NCBI GenBank assembly: GCA_903813345.2
Contig: CAIIXF020000008.1
Coordinates: forward strand, 37,698,867 to 37,762,866
DNA length: 64,000 bases
Direction of reading: 5' to 3'
DNA from: Owenia fusiformis
Lineage: Eukaryota > Annelida > Polychaeta > Sabellida > Oweniidae
The position numbers and the translations under genes were made by a program. Below, piece by piece: positions 38,678 through 50,510 of the stretch (within the stretch, counting starts at the first letter, position 1; every line of letters starts with the position of its first letter). Below the pieces are notes generated by a model. It searched no databases. It saw nothing but the letters and a program-made list of their open reading frames with translations, and was not told the DNA's origin.

Positions 38678-38689
38678 AATAAATTACCC

Positions 38690-40379
38690 TACTTACGATT
38701 CTGCTGATTTTTTCGTAATACATTTGTTTCAAAGTGACATTTCCAAATATACCTTTAAAGTTGACATAATTTGGATTAGTGTGAAACAGTCTGGCTGTAT
38801 ATTTATATTCGTTAAATATAGCTTTGTAGTTCTACTTTGGATTACAAATGGCACGATGACTTGAAAAGTTATTGCAACGTCGAGAGTAACTCGATGCGAG
38901 GAGTAAATTATGTAGGAAGTGGCGCCATCTATTCATTTTTGTAGTGGAATGTTTTTCCTTTGCACTTTTGATGTTCATATGAAATATTATCAAAAAGCAT
39001 ATTTCTTCAGGTTCCGGATATACTGTATATGAATACACGTGAAATTTTGTACTTTTTCCTTCCTCGAGACTTTCATTTCAGAAGTGAGAATGGAACCCTT
39101 CGCATTCTGGAAATTTGGGTTGAATTGATATTTGTTAATTTAATTGTTAATAACTGATTTTCATTTCTGGAAAGTAACCACGGTCTCCTACATCTTTCGG
39201 GGGTTTCAATATTTCATTGCGAAGTATAATTTTTTAAATCTCAGATGAAAGGATTTGCGTTAGATGAATTTTCAAATAGAAATATAACTTTTGTCAACAC
39301 AAAAGAGCATATAGTGATATTGTTTTTACGATCAATATTTCATTATAAAGTGTATTTTTAAATCCAATATTCACATATCAGATAAGATTAGCGTCAAAAT
39401 GAATCCCATATTATATGATTTTAAAAAATAATCAAATTGTGAGCAATTGCGTTTCTGATATTTGAGTGTAACGAATGGGTTTGAAAATTTAAATTGTTTG
39501 AAAATGTTTATGCTTCATTTTTATCAAGGTGGTAGTAGGTGGTAAGTGAGTAGACTTTTTAGTCCATGGTACCTTTTGACAAAATTATTTACTATATGAC
39601 CAAGTGCCAAAAAAATATTCAACTTGATTGGTGATGGTTAAGACCCCCCACCCCTAACATTTTCAGTCATATCTCAAGAGGGCTTAAAAAAGGCTAGTTC
39701 ATCATTTTAAGGGTCTGTCGTTCTTAACATGGCTATTGTGATATTGGTCATGTTAATGAAATATGTGAGTAGTAAAACTGACTGAAGGTCAAAGCAGAAC
39801 TCTGTTATCTTAGTTCAAAAATTTCAAATATCCACATGTTCTGATAACTACCCGAGACCTAAACACAAAAATCACTATAGGGTACCTAACAATACTAATT
39901 CTGATTATAGTGTATGCTTGACAGACAAATGGAAAATATTATTGTGTGTATATATATCATCATATGTACCACAATTGAATTTATTGTTTTGGTTGGAAGA
40001 CGGGCCGCAAGATTTGCTTTCTTTCATGGGCAATTCAATTTATTCTACAAACTGAATTGATCAAGGTCGCGATTACAATTAGGTGAATCCAGGGGCCCTA
40101 CGAAGTCTCGCAACTCGATGAACACCCTATTGGAAGTGTCCCTTCCGTTGATCGTTCTCATGAATTGGTATAATCAATAATAATAGTATCTAAAGATTGA
40201 TATATTACTGAATAGTCTTCTTTTGAATCGCCTTTAGATAATAACTGAGGTCATGGATTATTCTGAATTTATTCGGTTCTTTCTTTGCTATTCGCCCATT
40301 ATGACTGATCTTAAAGGCATTTGAAAACTTTTTTGGAGGTTCAACGAAAGGTCCTATCATACGACCGTGGTTTATTTAA
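38690..40379. other. Non-coding, no gene seen
   Basis: Unique-looking AT-rich sequence. Short frames lack protein-like features. Confidence 0.4.
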
Positions 40380-40538
40380 GGAATAAATAATGATAGGCCA
40401 TTCAATATGTTGAAATTCAGCACGAGTTGGACAGAATGTTGTACAAAGCACGAACCGAATGTGAGTGCATTTGTACTAACATTCTGTCCAACGAGTGCTG
40501 AATTTCACCATATTGAATGGCCTATCATTATTTATTCC
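40380..40538. mobile_element. 159-bp foldback (palindromic) element
   Basis: The two arms of about 70 bp match over nearly their whole length. The left arm starts GGAATAAATAATGATAGG (40380) and the right arm ends with its inverse at 40538. The loop lies around 40455-40475. Confidence 0.8.
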
Positions 40539-40938
40539 GATTCAAACATAAAAATTAGTAAAAGCCGTGTCTGTGGAACGGGCATGAAGGAAGAATACGC
40601 ATGCTGTCAAGATTCTGAAGTCGGCCGGAAAAATTTTAGAATTTGTTTGGGCTGTTCTATTTTACTCCCCGTTTTAGATTTTATACGGTGTATAACTTGA
40701 AGTCAGCCATAGTTAAATAGTTACAGTAGTTACGGAGGGAGTAAAAAAGAACAGCTATCCCCGGACAGAGCCCCAGATGTGCAGCTGAGATGTGACGTCA
40801 CTTAAAACAATGCAAATTGCAGATTAAATAGAGCATGGTCGTGCATCTATGGAGAATTAGAGAACGTTCTATATTGGCTATGCTGCATTCTGATTGGTTG
40901 AGAAATTCGAATAGAGCACGGTCATGTTTGAATCCTTT

Positions 40939-41202
40939 TTATATGTAAGCATCTATTTCATCCTCAGCCTGCTTTGCCCAAAAATGATTGCGTTCAGTTT
41001 GTTTGATTGATGATACCTTGCCTTTGTTATTAATATTAAAACCAAAACTAAAACCGTTAATGAGGTATGCTGCTTTTGACGGGTCATACCCTTGCAAAAG
41101 AACTTTGACGTCAATTGGAGTCACTCTGGAGTTCAGTTCGGTAGAATATAACCGTCTAAAATTGTTTGCAATAACATATATGTCTCGCAAATTCTGCTGC
41201 AA
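40939..41202 (-). pseudogene. Fragment of DIRS-like retrotransposon polyprotein
   Basis: The peptide includes TPIDVKVLLQGYDPSKAAYL and INGFSFGFNINNKG. This resembles the conserved segment just before the reverse transcriptase of animal DIRS/Ngaro-type elements (a YLxGY ... A.YL..GF..GF pattern). It is only about 87 residues long and ends before any reverse transcriptase motif, so it is a remnant. The family call rests on remembered motif similarity. Confidence 0.4.
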
Positions 41203-41229
41203 GATTAACTTTTAATGTCAATTATTGGT

Positions 41230-41995
41230 GAAACTATAAAATTCGGTTGGAATGATTTTGCTTCTAGACACCACATGAGCTCCAGTTACAGATACGAACA
41301 GAACTAATACGCTACATATATGAACACAGTAAATGGTTGAATCCTATCTGATTTAATGTTTCCGATAACCCGTGTGGCATTTTGTCTTGCTATGTTGCAA
41401 GATTATCTTTTAATGTAAAGTTGGTATTAAAATCTTTGTCACTTAAGTTTGTCCATATGAGCCAAAACTCAGCTCGATTGAATATTGATCATAAAAGAGT
41501 ATATGCCGTTCCTACGTCATTTCTCATTTATTCAATTGTAATAGCGTATGTAATCGATTTCAATCTGTCGCTAATCTTATTTTATTTAAGATTTAAATTT
41601 TAAAAATACACTTCAGTATAGAATATTAAATCTAAAAGATACACCGTTGCTTCATTGTGAATTCGTAACTTTTCAGAAAAACTCTATTATTATTTATTAA
41701 GATGGCCAATTACTAAGTTTTAATATTCTGATGCCGAAATGATTTTGCTCCTACTAGACATCCCGTCCTTGTTATAGTTTCGGACGGGACACATGCTTTG
41801 GTCATGTTTGCTACGATTTTCACTACGGCGCCCTGCAGATTGAGTATTTTGTTCAAAATTGAATACTTTGAACAAAACACTCGATGGGCCGGGCGCCGGC
41901 CGATTGATCGGGGCAAATGTGACGCATGCATAATACTAGTACGCTACATAGCCCCACATGTGCATAGTAAATGGTTAAATCCATTCTGATACTCA
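41230..41995 (+). repeat. Diverged direct duplication
   Basis: Blocks near 41245-41350 (GAATGATTTTGCTTCTAGACA, CGCTACATATATG, GTAAATGGTTGAATCC) recur near 41738-41985 in the same order. No gene is seen. Confidence 0.4.
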
Positions 41996-42349
41996 TCACA
42001 TTCTGCCTTCAACGAGAAATGTGAAGGCCATGGTTTCTCATTGACGGGTTAAATCTTACCTAAATTATTTTATGAACTTTTGGGAATTTTGGACCGGGGG
42101 TTCGCACGTACGTCTCAAGCCCCCGATGGCTACAGGCATGAGCTACAAGCCCTTGTGTGACCCTCTAACTACTATGTTGTGGTGTAGGTGAAGAAGAGTC
42201 CTAAGTCTTGAAACGAGATTCAAATGGGGGAAACCTTAGCTCAATGTGCTACTTAGCCCATATGTAGCCACTTTGTACAACACACGTGCCTCTGCTATAA
42301 ATGTCTGAATATCTTAGTCAAATTGGGACTAGTCACTAGGCTTCACTTC

Positions 42350-43340
42350 AATAACACTAAAGATGACATATTTCAATGCTCCTATAGTTTTTGAAGTTTT
42401 GACTCAGAATCATTAAATCTAAATTATCTGATCAATTTTAAAATTCTAATGATGGCTAACGGTTTTGGGTTTATGGATTTCAATGTCTACATCTTGTACA
42501 ATAGTAGTCAGACTGTACCATGAAGAGGGAGGGGTAGTGATATTTTGAATATTTCTTACAATCAATACTCGATCTCAGAATATAGAGCTTTATAATTGTT
42601 GGCCTATTTTTTGCATTATGTTAGATTTGAAAAACTTAAGGACATATCCTATAGTTTTTGAAGTTTTGACTCAGAATCATAAAGTCTGAATTGTCTGACC
42701 AATCTTCAAATTCTAATGATGTTTTGAGGTTTGCCATTATGGATTTCAATGTATATGCCTTATACATGTTGTATATTGGTAGTCGGACAATACCATGATG
42801 AGGAAGGGGTAATGATATTTTCAATATTTCTAGAGATCATTAGATCTCAGAAAATAGATTTGTAATCTAATAGTAATTCTGCTTTATGTTAGATTTGAGA
42901 ATCTTTATGTCATCCTGTATTTTGAAGTTTTAACTTAGAATATATAAATTCTGAATTGTTTGTCCAACTTTCATATCTAAACAATGTTTAATTTTTGCAT
43001 TGCTTTCTATCATATCAATAAGACGTGTCCAAATCTGCTTCATGTTAGATGTGAGAAACTTGATGAAATCCTAGTTTTTGAAGTTTTGACTCATAATTTA
43101 TACATTCTCAATTGTCTACCACTTCTCATATTTAAAAGATGACTAAAGAGGGGGAGTTATGTCTTTATTTCTTTCAATGTCTACACATAGAACAATGGTA
43201 GTCAGTCAATCCTGTATACAAATATTGTGGAGAGGGAGGAAGGATGTAATATTCTGAGTATTTCTAATGACCATATCTCAGAATATTGATTTCCAATTCT
43301 GCTTCATGTTACATGAATCAACCAATGGTGCACAGCCCCA
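42350..43340 (+). repeat. Tandem repeats of ~265 bp
   Basis: CCTATAGTTTTTGAAGTTTT recurs at 42381 and 42648, with diverged copies near 42911 and 43067. Shared blocks include TTGACTCAGAATCAT and TGGATTTCAATGT. Two full and two partial copies. Confidence 0.75.
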
Positions 43341-43491
43341 TGTAAGTCAATACAACCTTACTGAACGAAATTATCCCTATCTCACCTTATGTGTGTCTTT
43401 CCAAAGTATTATCACCCTGCTATAGCATGACGATTACGCCACCTCTGAAAACGAGGTTGGACGGCAACGTTCACTGATTTATCCAATAAAA

Positions 43492-43518
43492 TGGCCGCGA
43501 TGGAACAGAAAACTAAGG
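43492..43518 (+). CDS. Possible first coding exon (MAAMEQKTK)
   Basis: ATGGCCGCGATGGAACAG followed by AAAACTAAG and a good GTAGGT donor, with CCAAT just upstream (43481) and G/C-rich sequence rare in this window. This looks like a promoter-proximal first exon on the plus strand. It could belong to the spectrin-repeat gene downstream, but no linking exon was found. Nine codons cannot be identified. Confidence 0.3.
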
Positions 43519-44787
43519 TAGGTGCATTATTTTCTACTACTGTATATCAATGAAAGGATGAACGATTTATGTAAGCATCGCATTCGGTGATGTATTTAGT
43601 ATGTATATATTGAACGTAGTCTTTGCAAATTGATGCCCGGGGATAACATGAAATAAGCTAAAAACTGTTGAGTTTGAAATTCAAAACTACACAAAATTTA
43701 GTAGTTTGTTTATTTTTGTCGTTAGGGTATGGTCTACATTGCCTAACGACCTCGGGGTATATATATGTAACCTACATACGATCATAAAAAGCCATTTGAG
43801 CATTGGAAACCACCTTATATGTTCTACTCGAGCCATAATAATGTATTTTGAATTTGCGGTTACGCAAAAAATTGATGGACGGTTACGCGAACCTCGTTCA
43901 AATATGTATCCCCGATTCATTGTTATTAATTTTGTCATATTCATCAGAACTTCTTTTGCCTCTTCATTGTTATCTTTTTGACTTTCATTGGTTTCATAAA
44001 TAAAGCAAGAAATTTTCCTTGCCCTATAGAGGCTCAAATAAGAGCGTCTCTTGCGAGTCCTGAAAACAAATATAAGCAATTCAATATTCCATTTCTTACC
44101 CATTTTAACAATGACATGGAAAGAGAACGAAGACATGCTGTCTTTCCCATTCGCCATTTTATGTTACCGTTACCGCAAAATGTCAGAAGCACTCCATGCC
44201 GAATACACATTGCACCCGTGCCATACGTGCTAAGATGTGTAGCACGTGCTAAGATGTGTAGCACGTGTTTGAATTTCTATTGAACCCGGGTTTGAGGTTC
44301 GAAATCCAAACAATAGACGCTCCTAACCCGTGCTGTAAATCCAACCAATCAGAGCGCTCCTAGCCCGTGCTATTTTTGGGAGCAATCATTATGGCATACT
44401 GACTGGCCGAAATTCAATATTGTTGTACCCTCACGTGGTAAACTCAGTGGAGGTTTTGTACTCAGTTTGTAGTCAAGATAGCAGATTTGAAGGTAAGAAG
44501 TTGCTCAAAGTAAACTAGACTAAACGAGGATCAAACATGATAATGTTTTTGACAGATAAATTCCACATAAACTCGTGAATTTCCCGTAATAGTGAGCAGA
44601 TCTCTCTATTATCGCCCATTTCAGTGTTTTATTGCGTAAAATCAAAAGATCATTTTGCAATAATAATTGAAAAATATATTCCTATTGTACATAAATGACA
44701 TTTGTTTAACCTGCAAAAAGATAACATCGCTTACAAATTCTTAAATTAAAAGAGGACACAGGCTTACTGCACAAAAAACTAAGAAGA

Positions 44788-45190
44788 CTAGAGTCCATTT
44801 CACTGCTTCATTTCGTCAGTAGATAGAACGGCAAAAATAAGAAATTGAGAGACCATTGTGCAATAATATATGGAAAAGTATATTCATAATGTACATGAAT
44901 GACATTTGTATATCTTGGATTGCTTCTAGTTTGGCTTATAAAGTGTGTGGCCTCTTATATTGGGATGCTTCTCTGCCATGTTATTTTCAATAAGATTAAC
45001 ATGGCTGAAATTCTTCATATTACAAGACGGCACAGGCTTATTGCACATAAAACTAAAAAATCTGAAATATACAAATGTCATTCATGTACATTATGAATAT
45101 ACTTTTCCATATATTATTGCACAATGGTCTCCCAATTTCTTATTTTTGCCATTCTACTGACGCAATGAAACAGTGAAATGGACTCTAGAT
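44788..45190. mobile_element. Foldback element with ~128-bp arms, plus a partial direct copy at 45506-45745
   Basis: The left arm (about 44788-44915, from CTAGAGTCCATTTCACTG) is the inverse of the right arm (about 45064-45190). The loop holds ATGCTTCTCTGCCATG, and GGCACAGGCTTATTGCACA. The loop and right arm recur in direct orientation at 45506-45745. Confidence 0.7.
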
Positions 45191-45784
45191 GAATCTAAAA
45201 GTTCACGTTTCAATGTACGTGAGTACCATGTTCATGTATAGAAGTCTAGATTCACATATTTAAGGTAGTTAATCATTCTATGAAATTTACAATGCTTCTA
45301 AATGCTATTTAATATAACCATTGTCACAGTCATATCGTGCTTTAACATTACCACGGTCGTGACAAGCCTTGCAATATAGTATAGCATTGTCACGATTATA
45401 CCAGGCTTTCGCGATAACACTACCACGGCCATGGCAAGATCCTTGCGAAACTTAAAAACACTCAATAACCTGGTGACGGTTGTGCCAGGCATAAGTCTTG
45501 CAATAGATAGCATGTATGCTTCTCTGCCATAGTATTTTCAAAAAGATACTTTGTAACATGGCTGAAATTCATTATAAGAGGGCACAGGCTTATTGCACAA
45601 AACAGAACTAAATAATCTGAAATATACAAATGTCATTCATGTACAATATGAATATACTTTCCCAAATATTATTGCACAATGGTCTCCTGATTTCATATTT
45701 TTGGGGTTCTACTGACGAAATAAAACTGAAATGGTCTGTAGTTAACTTACATCTTAACTTATGTTTAAGCTTATCTCCAAAATG

Positions 45785-45960
45785 TGGAGTTGATCAGCCA
45801 GCCACTCAGCAAGCCCGCCATCCAGCCACCCAGCAAGCCAGCCAGCAAGCCCGCCATCCAGCCACCCAGCAAGTTACTTACTCAGTCACTTAGTAAGTCA
45901 CTCACTTCCTTAAAGTCATTCTCTCACTCTCATTCAGAAGTTCACTTACTCATTCACTCT
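45785..45960 (+). repeat. CAGC/CACTCA simple repeats
   Basis: Two near-identical ~43-bp blocks of AGCAAGCCCGCCATCCAGCC type are followed by CACTCA- and ACTTACTCA-like runs. Confidence 0.7.
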
Positions 45961-46664
45961 CTCAATCAGTCTCTCTATGTGAGGGTTCATATGTTTTATT
46001 GACTAAAATAATCTTATTTCATTTGGAATTATTCACAATTGCTGTTTTCTACTTTTTGAGTTTAAAAAGGGAATGTAGTATATATCATTTAGTGTTTTAG
46101 AGATCTCTTAATTTCAACAAATGAATTTATTAATAGAGAAACATGTGAATCCATTGAGGATTGCATCAAAATACCAAACATACATACTCAAAAATAGCAA
46201 GAGCTGCTCAAATGTTTTAGATCTAAATCATGAACCCCATTTTGTACTTTCAGAAGATGAATTTATGTCTGAGATAAGAAGTTAAAGAAGAGGAAATGTA
46301 CTATTATGTGAGTATTAAAAATATATCCATTCTGAATTTTCCTACATTTCCAAGAGTTTTCATAAGCAATGATTCTTATTAATCACAACCTTAATTCTAT
46401 TGATTTAATGTACTCTTTGGGTGTGCCTTAGTCCTTAATGCGTCTCCCTATCTTTTGAATGTATTGTTAGAAAGATATTCTGTGTGCAATGATGATGTGG
46501 AAATGATGACTGCATAAGGTTGCATAGATTCTTGGGAAGATGTTCTCAGCCTGGCAACCTAACACTATTTAGTACATCTTTTGAAACTAAAAAATTGAGG
46601 AAGCTGTAAATGTGATGTTGATTTTTTTTATTAATCAGATGGTTTCCATAAAGTCATGTTTTTT

Positions 46665-48210
46665 ATGTCACCACCAAAAGTGGTGACATATTGTTATGGT
46701 CTCCGTTTTTTTGCGACGGCGGTTGGTGGTTGGCGTCCGGCAGTTGGCGTCCGGCGGTTGGCGTCCGGCGTCTGTAACAATTTCTTACAACTTCCTATAA
46801 CTTAACAAATACTGTTTAGACTGACTTCAATTTTTTTCTAAATCATCTACATGTTCTCGGAACTTCAAATCTGACTTTAGATTTGACATTTGACCTTCAA
46901 TGACCTTCTCAAGGTCAAAAAGGTCTTTTTTCAACTCGCTTCACATTGACTAAATTTTTTTTCAAAATCATCTACATGTTCTCAGAAATTCAAATCTGAC
47001 TTTAGATTTGACATTTGACCTTCAAATCTGACTTTAGATTTGACATTTGACCTTCAATGACCTTCTCAAGGTCAAAAAAGGTCAAAAAGGTCTGTTTTCA
47101 ACTTGCTTCAAATTGACTAAATTTTTTTTTCAAAATCATCTACGTGTTCTCAGAAATTCAAATCTGACTTAAGATTTGACTTAAGATTTGACATTTGACC
47201 TTCAATGACCTTCTCAAGGTCAAAAAGGTCAAAAAAGTCTGTTTTCAACTTGCTTCAAATTGACTAAATTTTTTTTTCAAAATCATCTACGTGTTCTCAG
47301 AAATTCAAATCTGACTTAAGATTTGACTCAAGATTTGACATTTGACCTTCAATGACCTTCTCAAGGTCAAAAAAGGTAAAAAGGTCTGTTTTCAACTTGC
47401 TTCAAATTGACTAAAAAATTTTTTCAAAATCATCTACGTGTTCTCAGAAATTCAAATCTGACTTAAGATTTGACTCAAGATTTGACATTTGACCTTCAAT
47501 GACCTTCTCAAGGTCAAAAAAGGTAAAAAAGGTATGTTTTCAACTTGCTTCAAATTGACTAAAAAAAAATTTCAAAATCATCTACGTGTTCTCAGAAATT
47601 CAAATCTGACTTTAGATTTGACTTAAGACTTGACATTTCACCTTCAATGACCTTCTCAAAGTCAAAAAAGGTCAAAAAGGTCTTTTTTCAACTTGCTTCA
47701 AATTGACTAAATTTTTTTTCAAAATCATCTACATGTTCTCAGAAATTCAAATCTGACTTTAGATTTGACATTTGACCTTCAATGACCTTCTCAATGTCAA
47801 AAAAGGTCAAAAAGGTATTTTTTCATCTTGCTTCAAATTGACTAAATTTTTTTTCAAAATCATCTACATGTTCTCAGAAATTCAAATATAACTTTAGATT
47901 TGACATTTGACCTTCAATGACCTTCTCAAGGTCAAAAAAGGTCAAAAAGGTATTTTTTCAACTTGCTTCAAATTGACTAATTTTTTTTTTCAAAATCATC
48001 TACATGTTCTCAGAAATTCAAATCTGACTTTAGATTTGACATTTGACCTTTAATGACCTTCTCAAGGTCAAAAAAGGTCAAAAAGATCTGTTTTTAACTT
48101 GCTTCAAATTGACCAAAGAAGAAGTTTAAATTTGACTTTACAAGTTCTCAGAAATTCAAATCTGACTTAAGTTTGAACTCATAATATTGTGAGCAACTAG
48201 GTGGTGACAT
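46665..48210. mobile_element. AGGTCA-rich element with ATGTCACCACC ends
   Basis: The left end ATGTCACCACC (46665-46675) is inverted as GGTGGTGACAT at 48200-48210. The left tip is itself a hairpin (ATGTCACCAC, AAAA loop, GTGGTGACAT). After a GTCCGGCGGTTGGC repeat near 46740, about nine units of ~123-170 bp follow (46848 onward), each with CTACATGTTCTCAGAAATTC, TTTGACATTTGACCTTCAAT and CAAGGTCAAAAAAGGTCAAA. It is about 1.55 kb without coding sequence. The frame resembles the other AGGTCA-rich elements here, but no 3' hairpin with CTAG is seen. Confidence 0.65.
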
Positions 48211-48535
48211 TTTGTCATGTTAATGCCTTGTTTAAGTCATGTTTTTAATTGATCTGCATTTGTAACCATTAATTAAAGACCAACAGTTTCTTCTTTTTAA
48301 TGGCATATTTGAATTCTATATGTTGTTTTCTATCAATAGAGCTAGGTTCATTTACTTTTACTCAAATTCTAAAGATTTTTAAGTCTTCTGAAAAAGCTCA
48401 AGCTAAATCCCCATTTACACAATGTTGAAAAACCTTTAAAGATTAAAAATTCATTTACTCTTATAAGTGTCACAATTTTAATAATAAATTACAATCCATA
48501 TGTCAATAGGTTCATATGATTAGATTCAACTGGCA

Positions 48536-48731
48536 GTGATCTCCCCAGCATAAAGCAAGATGGGCGCAGCAACCACCTGAGATTTTGAAAATATGCTTGC
48601 ACCCACCTGAAAATCAGTCTGCACCCACCTAAAAATGAAAAAAATCATTGGCATATTTCCACAAATTTTTGTCTAATTTGTAAAAATGAGAGTTTTTGCA
48701 CCCACCTGAGAAAAAATGCTGAGGAGATCAC
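48536..48731. mobile_element. 196-bp MITE with GTGATCTCC ends
   Basis: GTGATCTCCCCAGCAT at the left is inverted as ATGCTGAGGAGATCAC at the right. The interior repeats GCACCCACCTGA. A left-end fragment recurs at about 48988, and a diverged copy lies at about 51425-51640. Confidence 0.75.
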
Positions 48732-49890
48732 TTAATGGTGTTTTAAGTTGATCCAAATGGAAATCAAGAAATTAAGTGACTCTTGTAATACATTTACATG
48801 TATTCTGGACCTACCAACACCCATGCTGCCATCTATATTTCAATTTATATTGAAAACACAGCTACAAGCCCTTATGAGCCCCTCCCCCTACTCCACATAC
48901 ATACCTCCCCACAATGTTTTGTTAAAGCACAGGGTACTTTTTACTGAGATTAATTATTCATTGGAGATGCAAATATACTCTAAGGCATTCAGTGATCTCC
49001 CCAGCATTATTTTTCAAGCGGGGGGGGGGAGGGTTATCAAGTGTTACTGAGTTTATTTATCAACTCACAAATTTGTGTAAAGGATGAGTCTGGATATATG
49101 CCCTTTTGGTCCCTCAGTTAAATGTATGTGATAAGTATATTTACTATTTCATGAGTTTTAATGCAAAATAAACCCCTGCTGAGAGTCAAAATAAGTAACA
49201 GAAAACAATCAATAATTATCATAGAAAAAACACCAATGGCAACCTGTATGGCATATAAAATAGAAATAACTTAAAGACCATGAAGAATTAAAAAGAAAAT
49301 CTTTTTTTTTAAATATATGTAAGGATTTAATTCTTTTTCAAATTTTTTGAATTTTCCGCCATTTTAATTTGAAGGGGGAAAAACAAGATAGCTGCCATTT
49401 GATGTAAGAAATATCAGAACAAAAGCAGCTTCACTTTCACAATGAGCAATGGGATTTTCACAATGAGCACAGTTTTCTGGTTTAGGTTTATGTTTAGACA
49501 TATAACTCCCCTATCCATTCAATCCTCCTCTGTTCAATTTTGATTGTATTTTATATGAGTTTTACTTTAATAAACCAGCAATGACATTATTTTTGTGAGA
49601 ATATAAGTTTTGTCAAAATAATCCCAAAATTGAGCTTTGTACAATTTAGAAGCATCAATAATGCCAACAAGTAATTTGAACATTCATGTCATTAAATTCT
49701 GTTCAATTTCCCTCTGATTTGTTGCCATGATGACATGTTATGACATCATCCTGAAACACTTAACCAGTCTTTACCAAAGCTTTTAAACACTTGTTGTTCA
49801 ATCAGGATCAATTATTTTTCATTAGAGGTCCAAACAAGATGTATAATGTTTTATTTCCAGACTGCTTTAAGAGAGATGATAGTGTATGGA

Positions 49891-50510
49891 TCAGAGCTTG
49901 ACTCTATAAGTGAGAATGGGTAGAGCTACTATCAGCAAGCACATCTAACACCAGAGGAGCCAACCTTGCCTCAAAGATAATTGCCAGGTATTTTACAAAG
50001 ATCTGTTATCACTGGTGATCCACTCGGAACGTCAAAGGTACAATTTTTCTTTTTTCCTTATTTCTATATTGTAGGCAGAATTCCCACAACATTTTATCAC
50101 AATGTATATCACAATCATATGTTTAAGAAAGAAGACAACAGAATCGGCGATTTAATTCCTCACTTAAATTACAGAAACAATATTTCAAAAAACAGTTAAG
50201 ATCTGCACTTTTAACCCATATCGTTTCTGTAACTTAAGTGAGGAATTAAATCGACGATTCTATTATCTTCTTTCTTAAACATATGATTGTGATATACATT
50301 GTGATAAAATGTTGTGGGAATTCTGCCTACAATATAGAAATAAGGAAAAAAGAAAAATTGTACCTTTGACGTTCCGAGTGGATCACCAGTGATAACAGAT
50401 CTTTGTAAAATACCTGGCAATTATCTTTGAGGCAAGGTTGGCTCCTCTGGTGTTAGATGTGCTTGCTGATAGTAGCTCTACCCATTCTCACTTATAGAGT
50501 CAAGCTCTGA
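49891..50510. repeat. 620-bp palindrome, two 288-bp arms and 44-bp spacer
   Basis: The left arm 49891-50178 and right arm 50223-50510 are inverse copies of exactly equal length with only a few base differences. The spacer is 50179-50222. The left arm begins inside the spectrin-like exon at 49861-49987, so that exon's end and donor are also present on the opposite strand. A more diverged third copy in the right-arm orientation follows at about 50511-50720. Confidence 0.92.

Noticed and set aside
40407-40700. 97-codon frame on the plus strand
   Set aside because: Its first part is the foldback element and the rest shows no protein-like features.
42085-42160. tRNA-like or SINE promoter sequence (GGGGGTTCGCACG)
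   Set aside because: No consistent A box/B box spacing or cloverleaf could be drawn.
43687-44157. 156-codon minus-strand frame
   Set aside because: No recognisable motifs or domain pattern, and overlapping frames on the other strand are equally long.
46790-48180. Regular repeats resembling a CRISPR array
   Set aside because: The units are ~147-bp contiguous tandem repeats without unique spacers, in animal DNA.
49981-50420. Two identical small ORFs on opposite strands (MPGILQRSVITGDPLGTSK)
   Set aside because: They are the same stretch of exon end plus intron read from both arms of the palindrome.
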